This document shows, piece by piece, positions 50,038-58,794 of a stretch of 64,000 nucleotides of DNA. The translations under genes were made by a program, and so were the position numbers. The notes under the pieces were generated by a model. It was not told where the DNA came from. It did not search any database and worked only from the letters and a program-made list of their open reading frames with translations. This DNA comes from Paraburkholderia nodosa (GTDB lineage: Bacteria; Pseudomonadota; Gammaproteobacteria; Burkholderiales; Burkholderiaceae): positions 1 to 64,000 of the forward strand of contig NZ_MCNV01000022.1 in NCBI RefSeq assembly GCF_001718195.1, written 5' to 3'. The first letter of the stretch is position 1. Every line of letters starts with the position of its first letter.

Positions 50038-51566
50038 TCAAACCGTTCCGCTCGATCGAATCGGCCGCCACCGCCACGCACAACTGGCGTCGCCGGCAGA
50101 TTCTGAAGGCGGGCGCCTCCACGCTCGTGCTCGGTCTTGCCGTGCCGCGCCTCGCGTGGGCCACGTCGGTCGTCGGCGTGCGGGTGTGGCCCGCGCGCGA
50201 CTACACCCGCGTCACGATCGAATCGGACCAGCCGCTGCAGAACACGCAGCAACTGCTGCAGGGCCCCGATCGTCTCGTCGTCGATCTCACCGGACTCGAT
50301 CTCGACGACGCGCTCAAGAACCTCGTCTCCAAGATCACGCCGAACGATCCGCAGATCCAGGCCGTGCGCGTGGGCCAGTACCAGCCGCACGTGGTGCGCA
50401 TGGTGTTCGACCTCAAGGGCGGTGTGAAGCCCCAGGTGTTCACGCTTGCCCCTATCGGCTCGTACAAGTACCGGCTCGTGTTCGACCTTTATCCGGCGGT
50501 CGCGCCCGACCCGCTCATGGACCTGCTCGCGCAAACCGAGCGCAAGCAGCAGCAGCTCGACGCGCACGAAGCGATGAAGGACAGCGCGCCGCCTTCCACG
50601 CCGCCCACGCTCGCGGGTCCTAACACGCCGCCCGCGCACGACAACAGCGACGCATTCTTCGAGCGTTACGCGCAGAACGACGCGGGCGCCGCGCCGAGCA
50701 CGCCGCGTCCGGCGCCCCCCGTGGGTGCGCCGCGTGCGCCGAAGCCTGCTGCGCCGAAGCCGCCCGTCGTCGCCCAGCGCAACACCGACGACGACAATGC
50801 CAGCGCCGACGACAACTACGGCTTCACCGCGCCGAAGTCCACCAGGGGCGGCACCACGCGCCTGTTGACGGTCGCGATCGATCCGGGCCACGGCGGCGAG
50901 GACCCGGGCGCGATCGGCAGTGCGGGCACCTACGAGAAGCACGTCGCGCTCGACATCGCGAAGAAGCTGCGCGCGAAGATCGACGCCCAGCCCAACATGC
51001 GCGCGATGATGACGCGCGACGCCGACTTCTTCGTGCCGCTGAACGTGCGCGTGCAGAAGGCGCGCCGCGTGGGCGCGGACCTGTTCGTCTCGATCCACGC
51101 CGATGCGTTCACCACGCCGGAGGCACGCGGCTCGTCGGTGTTCGCGCTGTCGGAGCACGGCGCGACGAGCGCCGCGGCGCGCTGGATGGCGAACAAGGAG
51201 AACTCGTCGGACCAGATCGGCGGCATCAGCGTGCAAACGGCCGACGCCGCGGTGAACCGTGCGCTCTTCGACATGTCGACGACGGCGCAGATCCGCGACT
51301 CGCTGCGTTACGGCGGCTTCGTGCTCAACGAGGTCGGCGAGATCAACAAGCTGCACAAGGGCTCGGTCGAGCAGGCGGGCTTCGCGGTGCTCAAGGCACC
51401 CGACATTCCGTCGATCCTCGTGGAAACGGCCTTCATCAGCAATCCCGAAGAAGAGACCAGGCTCAACGACGACGCCTATCGCGACAAGATGGCGAACGCG
51501 ATTCTCAAGGGCATCAGGCGCTATTTCGCGGCCAATCCGCCGCTTGCGAAGAGCCGCATGACCTGA
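50019..51566 (+). CDS. amiC: N-acetylmuramoyl-L-alanine amidase AmiC
   Basis: This 515-residue periplasmic zinc amidase splits septal peptidoglycan during daughter-cell separation. A twin-arginine signal (NWRRRQILKAGASTLVLGLA, RRRQILK at 24-30) marks Tat export. An AMIN domain (about 50-165) for septal localisation follows, then a long Pro/Ala-rich linker (about 185-275) and the Amidase_3 domain. Zinc and catalytic residues lie in DPGHGGEDPGA, the GxYEKHVAL glutamate, SIHADAF and VETAFISNP. Start ATG 50019 overlaps tsaE; ATG 50031 is an alternative. Confidence 0.94.
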   Translation: MSRKMLIKPFRSIESAATATHNWRRRQILKAGASTLVLGLAVPRLAWATSVVGVRVWPARDYTRVTIESDQPLQNTQQLLQGPDRLVVDLTGLDLDDALKNLVSKITPNDPQIQAVRVGQYQPHVVRMVFDLKGGVKPQVFTLAPIGSYKYRLVFDLYPAVAPDPLMDLLAQTERKQQQLDAHEAMKDSAPPSTPPTLAGPNTPPAHDNSDAFFERYAQNDAGAAPSTPRPAPPVGAPRAPKPAAPKPPVVAQRNTDDDNASADDNYGFTAPKSTRGGTTRLLTVAIDPGHGGEDPGAIGSAGTYEKHVALDIAKKLRAKIDAQPNMRAMMTRDADFFVPLNVRVQKARRVGADLFVSIHADAFTTPEARGSSVFALSEHGATSAAARWMANKENSSDQIGGISVQTADAAVNRALFDMSTTAQIRDSLRYGGFVLNEVGEINKLHKGSVEQAGFAVLKAPDIPSILVETAFISNPEEETRLNDDAYRDKMANAILKGIRRYFAANPPLAKSRMT

Positions 51567-51598
51567 GTGCCGAATGCGGCATCTGGCGGCTTCAGCAG

Positions 51599-51633
51599 CG
51601 CCGCGCAAGCCTTCAGGCTCGCGCGGCGTTTTT
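51599..51633 (+). terminator. Intrinsic terminator after amiC
   Basis: CGCCGCGC (51599-51606) pairs with GCGCGGCG (51621-51628) around a nested AAGCC/GGCT(C) hairpin, followed by five T residues. Confidence 0.88.
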
Positions 51634-51650
51634 CATTCAGAGCAGGATGG

Positions 51651-52547
51651 TTACGAGCGCACGGCCCCGAGGCGCTGCTTGACCCAGCCCCCGAACACGT
51701 TGACGGCGAGGCCGCCCATCACGAGCACGGCGCCGCCGATCTCGGCCGCGGTCAATTGCTCGCCGAGCAGCAGCGACGCCGAGGCGAGCCCAACGATCGG
51801 CACGAGCAGCGAAAACGGCGCCACCTGGCTGGCGGGATACTTCGAGAGCAGGCGGCTCCAGAGGCTATAGCCGATGAGCGTCGCCACGAACGCGAGATAA
51901 AAAATCGCGCCCACCGACGTCATGCCGATGCCCGAGAGCGCGGCCACAATGCGCTGCGGACCTTCCATCCAGTACGAGAGCACGAGAAACGGCAGCGGCG
52001 GCACGAGGCTCGCCCACACCACGAGGCCGACGAGATCCACCTTGCCCACCTTCTTCGTGACGATATTGCCGAGCGCCCACATGCAGGCCGCACCCAGCGT
52101 GAGCACGAAGCCGGCGATGGTCATCCCCTGAGCGCCACCGCCCATCGACTGCAAGCCGATCAGTGCGAGCCCGCCTGCCGCGATCAACAAGCCGATGACG
52201 TTCTGCGCGTGAAAGCGCTCACGCAGAAACACCGCCGCAAAACCGAGCGTGAAGAACGCCTGCGCCTGCAGCACGACCGAAGCGAGGCCCGCAGGCATGC
52301 CCACGTACATTGCCGTGAAGAGGAACGCGAACTGGCCGAGCGAGATGGTCGCGCCGTAGGCCAGCAGCCAGCGCAGCGGCAATTGCGGGCGCTTCACGAA
52401 CAGCACCGCGGGAAAAGCCGCCAGCATGAATCGCAGCGCGCCGAGCAGGAGCGGCGGCACGCCGTGCAGCCCGACCTTGATCACGACGAAATTCACGCCC
52501 CACGCGAGCACCACCACCAGCGCGAGCAACAAGTCCTTCGGCGACAT
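51651..52547 (-). CDS. EamA-family transporter
   Basis: This 298-residue protein has ten predicted helices in two EamA repeats. It starts PKDLLLALVVVLAWGVNFVV, followed by GALRFMLAAFPAVLFVKRP, typical of the YdcZ/EamA/PecM group that exports amino acids or related metabolites. The second repeat begins GFVLTLGAACMWALGNIVTK. AGGGGGAAAGGG lies just before the ATG at 52547, and the alternative ATG at 52571 would read through the ribosome site. Substrate unknown. It is convergent with amiC and divergent from the pirin gene. Confidence 0.87.
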   Translation of the reverse strand: MSPKDLLLALVVVLAWGVNFVVIKVGLHGVPPLLLGALRFMLAAFPAVLFVKRPQLPLRWLLAYGATISLGQFAFLFTAMYVGMPAGLASVVLQAQAFFTLGFAAVFLRERFHAQNVIGLLIAAGGLALIGLQSMGGGAQGMTIAGFVLTLGAACMWALGNIVTKKVGKVDLVGLVVWASLVPPLPFLVLSYWMEGPQRIVAALSGIGMTSVGAIFYLAFVATLIGYSLWSRLLSKYPASQVAPFSLLVPIVGLASASLLLGEQLTAAEIGGAVLVMGGLAVNVFGGWVKQRLGAVRS

Positions 52548-52767
52548 CCCTTTCCCCCTTTTTTGCGTCATGCCTGTTCTTCGAAGCGGCGATCTTACCG
52601 CCTCGCGCCACTTCGTGACGCCCCGCGCCGTGCCGCCAGCGCCGGGCCGTTGCCTTGGCCGCACGCCGGGAAAGCCGGCGTTAGAATGAGCGCCAGCCTC
52701 GCGCGCGGCGTGCCCGCGCGCCGACTTCGACGATAACCCGCGCCGTACGACTCATCCAGGAAGCATC

Positions 52768-53649
52768 ATGTCCTCATCGATCAAAGCGGTTCTCAAGCCC
52801 CATCAACGCGACATCGGCAATCTCTATGTGCGGCGCGTGCTGCCCGCGCTCGCCGCTCGCCTCGTCGGCCCGTTCATCTTCTTCGACCACATGGGCCCCG
52901 CCACGCTCGCGCCAGGTTCGGGCGTGGATGTGCGCCCGCACCCGCATATCGGGCTCGCGACGGTCACGTATCTCTTCGACGGCGCGCTGATGCATCGGGA
53001 CAGCATCGGGTCCAGCCAGAAGATCGTGCCCGGCGACGTGAACTGGATGACGGCCGGGCGCGGCATCGTCCACTCGGAGCGCACGCCCGACGAGGACCGC
53101 GCCACCGGCCTCACCATGCACGGCATCCAGACCTGGGTGGCGCTGCCGCTCGATCATGAAGACACGGAACCGTCGTTCTTCCATCACACCGCCGCCACGC
53201 TGCCCGAAATCGAGCGCAACGGCGTCACGATGCGCGTGATCGCGGGCACGGCGTTCGGCGCGACCTCGCCGATCGAGACCTTTTCCGGCACGCTCTACGT
53301 CGCCGCAGATTTCGCGCCGGGCAGCGCATTCGCGCTCGACGCGGAGCACGAAGAGCGCGGCGTCTATCTCGTGGAAGGCGACCTCGCGATCGACGGCACC
53401 CCGCTCGAACAGCACACCATGGCCGTGCTCGTGCCGGGCGAAACCGCCACCCTCTCGAGCGCGAACGGGGCACGCGTGATGCTGCTCGGCGGGGAAAAGC
53501 TCGAAGGCGAGCGCTTCATCGAATGGAACTTCGTGGCAAGCTCGCGCGAAAAGATCGAAGCCGCGAAGGAGGCCTGGACGCGCCAGGAAATGGGGCATGT
53601 TCCCGGCGAAACGGAATGGATTCCGCTGCCGGAAAAGAAGCCGCGCTAA
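52768..53649 (+). CDS. Pirin-family protein
   Basis: This 293-residue bicupin matches pirin. The N-terminal cupin has the metal-binding HPHIGLATVTYLFDG (His58, His60 region), then IVPGDVNWMTAGRGIVHSER with His101 and Glu103, the usual 3-His/1-Glu iron site. GIQTWVALP follows. Bacterial pirins show quercetin 2,3-dioxygenase activity or bind enzymes such as pyruvate dehydrogenase; the role here cannot be read. CAGGAAG precedes the ATG. cnoX follows 91 bp downstream. Confidence 0.9.
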   Translation: MSSSIKAVLKPHQRDIGNLYVRRVLPALAARLVGPFIFFDHMGPATLAPGSGVDVRPHPHIGLATVTYLFDGALMHRDSIGSSQKIVPGDVNWMTAGRGIVHSERTPDEDRATGLTMHGIQTWVALPLDHEDTEPSFFHHTAATLPEIERNGVTMRVIAGTAFGATSPIETFSGTLYVAADFAPGSAFALDAEHEERGVYLVEGDLAIDGTPLEQHTMAVLVPGETATLSSANGARVMLLGGEKLEGERFIEWNFVASSREKIEAAKEAWTRQEMGHVPGETEWIPLPEKKPR

Positions 53650-53740
53650 AGGCTAACGGCTCGCCGCTTTGGGAGGATGATTGAAACCAGGGCGTTTCGT
53701 CCCCAACTAGCGACATAACGGTTATCTCAACGAGGACGCA

Positions 53741-54589
53741 ATGGACACCACTCTCGCCACTTTCGAAAAAGACGTGATCGAAGCGTCGGCGCTAGCGCCG
53801 GTGCTGGTCGACTTCTGGGCGCCCTGGTGCGGCCCTTGCAAGAGCCTCGGCCCGATGCTCGAAAAGCTCGAGGCCGAGTACGCGGGCAAATGGAAGCTCG
53901 TAAAGGTGAACGTCGACGAGAATCAGGAACTCGCTGCGCACTTCGGCGTGCGCAGCATTCCGCACGTCGTGGCGTTCGCGGACCGTCAGGCGGTCGATCA
54001 GTTCGTGGGCGTGCTGCCCGAAGGCCAGCTGCGCCAGTTCCTCGACGGGCTGATCCCCGACGGCGCCGACGCTGCGCGCCGCGCCGCGCAGGAAGCGCTG
54101 GCCGAGGGCCGCCGCGACGAAGCCTATGAAGCGCTACAGGCCGCGCTCGCGTTCGATCCGGGCAACGACGAAGTGCGCATGGACCTGATCGAGATGCTGC
54201 TCGCCGACAACCGCGCCGACGAGGCACAAAAGGAAGTCGAGCTGCTCTCGCCCAAGACCACGCAGGGCATCGACGCGCGCTTTAACGCGCTCAAGACCCG
54301 CCTCGACGCGCTCGACGCCGCCGCCGACCTGCCGCCCACCGATGCGCTCGAAGCCCAGGTCGCCGCCAACCCCGGCGACCTCGAAGCGCGCTTCGATCTG
54401 GCGAACGCGCTGATCGCGCGGCGCAAGTACGCGGGGGCGCTCGAGCATCTGCTGGAGATCGTCAAGCGCGACCGCGCCTTCCGCGACGACGTGGGCCGCA
54501 AGACCATGCTTTCCGTGTTCGATCTCGCGGCGCATCAGCCGCAGCTCGTGAGCGAGTGGCGGCGCAGGCTCAGTGCAACGCTGAACTGA
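53741..54589 (+). CDS. cnoX: CnoX chaperedoxin (thioredoxin + TPR)
   Basis: This 282-residue cytosolic protein has a thioredoxin domain at 1-108 with an intact WCGPC active site (C30, C33) and the cis-Pro in SIPHVVAF. A TPR-like helical domain (about 115-282) follows, with AAQEALAEGRRDEAYEALQAAL, LAFDPGNDEVRMDLIEMLLA and DLEARFDLANALIARRKYAG. This is CnoX (YbbN), which protects over-oxidised clients and hands them to GroEL or DnaK. E. coli CnoX has lost one cysteine; this one keeps both, like alphaproteobacterial forms, and can do thiol exchange. Confidence 0.92.
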   Translation: MDTTLATFEKDVIEASALAPVLVDFWAPWCGPCKSLGPMLEKLEAEYAGKWKLVKVNVDENQELAAHFGVRSIPHVVAFADRQAVDQFVGVLPEGQLRQFLDGLIPDGADAARRAAQEALAEGRRDEAYEALQAALAFDPGNDEVRMDLIEMLLADNRADEAQKEVELLSPKTTQGIDARFNALKTRLDALDAAADLPPTDALEAQVAANPGDLEARFDLANALIARRKYAGALEHLLEIVKRDRAFRDDVGRKTMLSVFDLAAHQPQLVSEWRRRLSATLN

Positions 54590-54600
54590 TATCGAGCGGC

Positions 54601-54623
54601 CGAGGACGCCGCGGGCGTCCTCG
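54601..54623. terminator. Perfect hairpin between cnoX and manC
   Basis: CGAGGACGCC (54601-54610) pairs with GGCGTCCTCG (54614-54623) around a three-base loop, between convergent genes. It lacks a T-run and may rely on the hairpin alone or on Rho. Confidence 0.6.
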
Positions 54624-54639
54624 CCCTGCGTTCAGTCGG

Positions 54640-56178
54640 CTACGCCTGCTGAACCCGACCGTACTGGTCGTCGAAGCGCACGATGTCGTCCTCACCGAGA
54701 TAACAGCCCGACTGCACCTCGATGATCTCGAGCGCGGTCTTGCCCGGATTCTCGAGCCGGTGCGTCATGCCAAGCGGGATATAGGTCGATTCGTTTTCGG
54801 AAAGCAGGAGCACCTCCTCGCCACGCGTCACGCGCGCCGTCCCGCGCACCACGGTCCAGTGCTCCGCGCGGTGGTGATGCATCTGCAACGAAAGCCGGCC
54901 GCCCGGCTTGACGACGATGCGCTTGACCTGAAAGCGCTCGCCCTGATCGACCGAGTCGTACCAGCCCCACGGGCGCTCCACGCGCCGGTGCTGCCGCGCC
55001 ACCTCACTGTGTTGCGCCTTGAGCCGCGTGACCACCGCCTTGACGTCCTGAACGCGGTCCTTCGCGACGACGAGCACGGCGTCCGCCGTCTCGACCACCA
55101 CCATGCCCCGCACGCCCACGCAGGCAACGAGTCGCCCGTCCGAATGCACGAAGGTATCCGTCGCATCCTCGAGCAGCACGCGCCCGCGCGCGACGTTGCC
55201 CTTCTCGTCCTTCTCCGAGACTTGCCACAGGGCATCCCACGCGCCGACGTCCGACCAGCCCGAACGAAGCGGTACGACCACGCCCGCGAGCCGCGCGTTC
55301 ACGCCGACCGACTCCATCACCGCGTAGTCGATCGAATCGGACGGACAGGCGGCGAGTGCATCGCGGTTCAAGTGGACGGTGCCGTCAGCGTCGACGGAGG
55401 CATTTTCGAAGGCCGCCGCGCACTGCGCCGCGATGAGCGGCCGGCTGTGCGCGATCGCCGAGAGCCAGACCGATGCGCGCACAACGAAAATCCCACTGTT
55501 CCAAAGATAGTTCCCCGAAGCAACATAGCTCACAGCGCGCTCGGCGTCCGGCTTCTCGACAAAATGCTCGATGCTGCGCGCGCCGCTGCTGCCGAGCGGC
55601 AAACCCGCGCCGATGTAGCCGTAGCCCGTTTCGGCGCGCTGCGGCGGCACGCCAAGTGTGACGATGGCGCCGCGCGCCGCGTGTGCCACGGCTTCTTCGA
55701 GCGCGGCAGCAAACGCGGCGCCATCGGCGATCAGATGATCAGCGGGCATGGCAACGAGCACGGGGTCGCCGTCGCGGCTCGCGGCGAGTGCTACCGCCGT
55801 CAGCGCGGGCGCCGTGTTGCGCGCGAGCGGTTCGAGCACGAAGCGAGCGGCCAAGCCGCTGCGACCAAGACGGTCAGCGGTCAGATGGCGCAAGTCCTCG
55901 CTGCTCACGACGAATGGCGCAGCTTTGCGAACCGCTGTGTGCGCTTCAGGCAGCGGGGCGCCGGCGTGCAGGAACATGCCGTCGAGGCGCCGTACAGTCG
56001 CCTCGAGCAGCGACTCGCCATCGAGCAGATCGATCAGTTGCTTGGGACAGTGTTCGCGCGAAAGCGGCCATAACCGCGTGCCGGAACCGCCCGCCAGCAC
56101 GACGGGCTGAACGACGAGTTCAGCGTCACCTTCGCTGATCGCGGCTATCAGGCTGGCAGATGTCACATCGTTGTTCAT
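54640..56178 (-). CDS. manC: Mannose-1-phosphate guanylyltransferase / mannose-6-phosphate isomerase
   Basis: This 512-residue bifunctional enzyme makes GDP-mannose for exopolysaccharide or O-antigen. The N-terminal nucleotidyltransferase has LAGGSGTRLWPLSRE and KQLIDLL, then FVEKPDAERA and NSGIFVVRAS. The C-terminal type II isomerase cupin has RPWGWYDSVDQGERFQVKRI then LSLQMHHHRAEHW and YIPLGMTHRLENPGK. Residues 1-30 are an extra leader before the catalytic start. GGGGAG eight bases before the ATG at 56178 supports this start. It is divergent from a Crp/Fnr regulator; other sugar-nucleotide genes are not in the window. Confidence 0.95.
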   Translation of the reverse strand: MNNDVTSASLIAAISEGDAELVVQPVVLAGGSGTRLWPLSREHCPKQLIDLLDGESLLEATVRRLDGMFLHAGAPLPEAHTAVRKAAPFVVSSEDLRHLTADRLGRSGLAARFVLEPLARNTAPALTAVALAASRDGDPVLVAMPADHLIADGAAFAAALEEAVAHAARGAIVTLGVPPQRAETGYGYIGAGLPLGSSGARSIEHFVEKPDAERAVSYVASGNYLWNSGIFVVRASVWLSAIAHSRPLIAAQCAAAFENASVDADGTVHLNRDALAACPSDSIDYAVMESVGVNARLAGVVVPLRSGWSDVGAWDALWQVSEKDEKGNVARGRVLLEDATDTFVHSDGRLVACVGVRGMVVVETADAVLVVAKDRVQDVKAVVTRLKAQHSEVARQHRRVERPWGWYDSVDQGERFQVKRIVVKPGGRLSLQMHHHRAEHWTVVRGTARVTRGEEVLLLSENESTYIPLGMTHRLENPGKTALEIIEVQSGCYLGEDDIVRFDDQYGRVQQA

Positions 56179-56921
56179 TTGTGTCACTCCCCCGAAGTCA
56201 TGCACCGAGTCTCGTTATTGGTTGGCGTACGGGTGACATTTGAACAATACGTATCGCGCGAATCTGTACGCGCAGCCACATTGAGCGCTCAGTGCGCCAG
56301 GAATTTTTTCCTTGCAGCGCAGGTCTGGTCATCGCGTAGTCATCGCGCAGTCATCGTTATGTGCGGCAACGCACGAAGCGCGAAGATGGCCGCGCAAGGT
56401 GATGTTTCACATCCGAACGTTTTTGCGACAGTGTCGGTAGCCCCCCAACAGAAGTGGATCAACACCGCAGCGCAACAAAGGCAGGCGCACAACGCGTTCG
56501 CGGCGATGGCCCGACGATGTTTCAGCGAGGACTCATTTCCGCGCATCCGTCTGACGAGCGAAAGTCGCTATATAAATCAAGGCGTTGGCAACAACAAACT
56601 CTAGCGACTTCGCAAACGGCGCCGTGCGGGCGCAGTACAGAACTGAAACAATAATGCGGCTTTGCGTCGCCCTGGAAATAGCTGGCGCAACGCCAGGCCG
56701 CAAGCGTCCTCACTTTCGCGGCTGCTGGCACAACCCCTGCTAAGTAGAGTTCACCGCGCTGGCGTAGATGCCGACAAACGAGATCGCAAAACGCTAGTGG
56801 GGCTTATGGGGCCGGCGCAACGAACGTATAGCCGAACGGGTAGCGGCGATAACAAAAAATTCGGCAGCCGGAAGCAGAAAAAACAGGAGGCGGCACACGC
56901 CGCTTTACGCGAGGACCGATC
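56179..56921. other. 743-bp intergenic region between manC and a crp/fnr gene
   Basis: No gene is supported; frames of 60-140 codons exist but have no ribosome sites or domain resemblance. It holds a sigma-54-like promoter at 56726-56741 and the inverted repeat CTGGCG-CAA-CGCCAG (56682-56696) just upstream of it. The base composition falls in several patches (for example 56560-56660). A long region between a polysaccharide gene and a regulator fits complex control. Confidence 0.5.
56682..56741 (+). promoter_or_regulatory. Sigma-54-like promoter with upstream inverted repeat
   Basis: TGGCAC (56726-56731), five bases, then CTGCT (56737-56741) places GG (56727-56728) and GC (56739-56740) exactly 12 bp apart, the -24/-12 spacing of RpoN promoters. 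It reads toward the crp/fnr gene with an expected start near 56752 and a leader of about 170 nt. A 6-3-6 inverted repeat at 56682-56696 lies 30 bp upstream and may bind a regulator. Confidence 0.6.
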
Positions 56922-57656
56922 ATGTTGACCCTTCAATCCGATTTGCACGGCAATCATCTGCTTGGCGCACTTCCGTCAAACGAGTGGCAGGCGTTGGCGC
57001 CGCATCTTGAACTCGTTCAACTGCGCACTGAACAGCTGCTCTGCGATTGCGGCCAGCGTATTCATCACGTGTACTTTCCGACGACCGCCGTCATCTCGAT
57101 GCTCACGACAATGGAAGACGGCAGTTCCGTCGAAATTGCAGCGGTGGGCCGGGAAGGCATGACCGGCGTGCCTGTGCTGACCGGCGGCGAAACGATGCCG
57201 AACCGCGTGCAGGTGCAAAGTTCGGGCTTCGCGTACCGCATCAGCGCACAGGCGCTCAAGCAGCAGTTTGCGCGCTCGGACCTCCTGCGTCGCGTTACGC
57301 TGCTTTACATGCACGCGCTGCTCACGCAGGTCGCACAGACGGCCGCCTGCAACCGCCACCACTCGCTGAGCAAGCAGCTGTGCCGGTGGCTGCTGATCGA
57401 AGTGGATCGCGTCGACTCCAACGATCTGAGCGTGACGCAGCAACTGATCGCCGACATGCTCGGCGTGCGCCGCGAAGGCGTCACGGAAGCAGCCGGCAAG
57501 CTGCATGACGAAGGTCTGATCCATCACAGCCGCGGCAAGATCCGCGTACTCGATCGCAAGCGCCTCGAAGCGCGCGCATGCGAGTGCTACGGTCTCGTGC
57601 GCCGCGAGTTCGATCGTCTGCTGCCGCGCCTGCACGAAGCGGAAGCGGTCGAATAA
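56922..57656 (+). CDS. Crp/Fnr-family regulator
   Basis: This 244-residue protein has a cyclic-nucleotide-binding-type beta-barrel (about 12-125: IHHVYFPTTAVISMLTTMED, VEIAAVGREGMTGVPVLTGG) and a C-terminal winged helix with TQQLIADMLGVRREGVTEAA. It lacks the N-terminal Fe-S cysteines of Fnr and the exact cAMP-contact set, so the ligand is unclear. The barrel resembles Burkholderiales regulators of exopolysaccharide and biofilm genes. Its divergent neighbour manC and the sigma-54-like promoter agree with such a role (inference). An upstream purine-rich tract with AGGAGG (56884-56889) is too far from the ATG to be its ribosome site. Confidence 0.87.
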   Translation: MLTLQSDLHGNHLLGALPSNEWQALAPHLELVQLRTEQLLCDCGQRIHHVYFPTTAVISMLTTMEDGSSVEIAAVGREGMTGVPVLTGGETMPNRVQVQSSGFAYRISAQALKQQFARSDLLRRVTLLYMHALLTQVAQTAACNRHHSLSKQLCRWLLIEVDRVDSNDLSVTQQLIADMLGVRREGVTEAAGKLHDEGLIHHSRGKIRVLDRKRLEARACECYGLVRREFDRLLPRLHEAEAVE

Positions 57657-57698
57657 GGCGGCCGACGCGCGCGGTTCGTTCGCTTTCCACCTCGATAC

Positions 57699-57725
57699 GA
57701 AAGCGTGCCTAAAAGGCACGCTTTC
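57699..57725. terminator. Bidirectional intrinsic terminator
   Basis: GAAAGCGTGCCT (57699-57710) pairs perfectly with AGGCACGCTTTC (57714-57725) around AAA. It lies between the convergent crp/fnr and tcdA genes. Confidence 0.85.
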
Positions 57726-57746
57726 TTGCGTTCCAGGCGCTCGCCT

Positions 57747-58619
57747 TCAACGCCCGCTGGCTTGATGCGCCAACGCTCGCAGCACGTACGAAGCCGCCGC
57801 GAAACCAAAACTCGCCGTCACGCACACGCTCGAGCCGAAGCCCGCGCAGTTCAGCCCCACCGGACCGTGATGCCCCGGCGATGTGGTGACGTGCTCGGCC
57901 TCGGCGTCGATATCGCACACAGCCGCCTCGGGATAGATGAGCGGCTCGTCCGAATACACCGCGCTCACCTTGAATTTCGCCTTCGGCCCCCGCGGAAAGC
58001 CGTGCTGCTTGCGCAACTGGCCGCGCACCTTGGAGAGCAGCGGGTCCTGGATCGTGAGCGCGAGGTCGTCGATGCGAATCCGCGTGGGGTCGAGCTGCCC
58101 GCCCGCGCCGCCCACCGTAATGAGCGGCACGCTATGCTCCACGCACCAGGCGATCAGCGCGGTCTTGGTGCGCACGCTGTCGATGGCGTCGATCACGTAG
58201 TCGAAGCCGCCGCCCAGCAAAGCGGCAAAGTTCGACGGCTCGACGAAATCCTCGACGAGACGCACGTCGCAGGCCGGGTCGATGAGCTTGATGCGCTCGG
58301 CCATGGCCTCGACCTTGGGCTTGCCGTAGTTGCCGTCGAGCGCGTGGATCTGGCGGTTGGTGTTGCTCTCGGCCACGTTGTCGAGGTCGATCAGCGTGAG
58401 CGTGCCGATCGCGCTGCGCGCGAGCGCCTCGGCGGCCCACGAGCCCACGCCGCCAATGCCGATCACGGCAACGTGGGCGCGCTCGAACGCGTCGAGCGCG
58501 GGTGCGCCATAAAGCCGCGCGATTCCGCCGAATCGGCGGGCGCGGTCGGCAACATCGTCGGCGGGGCTCGGGGTAAGATCGACGGAGCCGGCGGCAGGGG
58601 AAATCGGGGTACTGGACAT
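57747..58619 (-). CDS. tcdA: tRNA threonylcarbamoyladenosine dehydratase TcdA (CsdL)
   Basis: This 290-residue E1-like (ThiF/MoeB fold) enzyme cyclises t6A37 to ct6A in tRNA using ATP. Residues about 35-70 hold the nucleotide site (VIGIGGVGSWAAEALARSAI then TLIDLDNVAESNTNRQ), with RQIHALDGNYGKPKV and DAIDSVRTKTALIAWCVE following. A hydrophobic helix at the C-terminal end (SFGFAAASYVLRAL) is typical of membrane-associated TcdA. The ATG at 58619 is chosen; a 52-codon extension upstream is unlikely. The window also encodes tsaE and queG, so three tRNA-modification steps are present. Confidence 0.93.
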   Translation of the reverse strand: MSSTPISPAAGSVDLTPSPADDVADRARRFGGIARLYGAPALDAFERAHVAVIGIGGVGSWAAEALARSAIGTLTLIDLDNVAESNTNRQIHALDGNYGKPKVEAMAERIKLIDPACDVRLVEDFVEPSNFAALLGGGFDYVIDAIDSVRTKTALIAWCVEHSVPLITVGGAGGQLDPTRIRIDDLALTIQDPLLSKVRGQLRKQHGFPRGPKAKFKVSAVYSDEPLIYPEAAVCDIDAEAEHVTTSPGHHGPVGLNCAGFGSSVCVTASFGFAAASYVLRALAHQASGR

Positions 58620-58794
58620 GACGGTAGCAATCGTAAGCGGACCGGTCGCACGCTGCTGTCGCGGTCCTCGCAAGACCCGTATTTTGCCTGATCGCGCCGA
58701 ATGAGGCCCGGAGCCCCAGCCGGGCACCCCTGGCCGGGCCCCTGCTTCCTGTCTCTTCGATATACTTGTCCGCATTGAAGCGTCTGCCTAAAAG

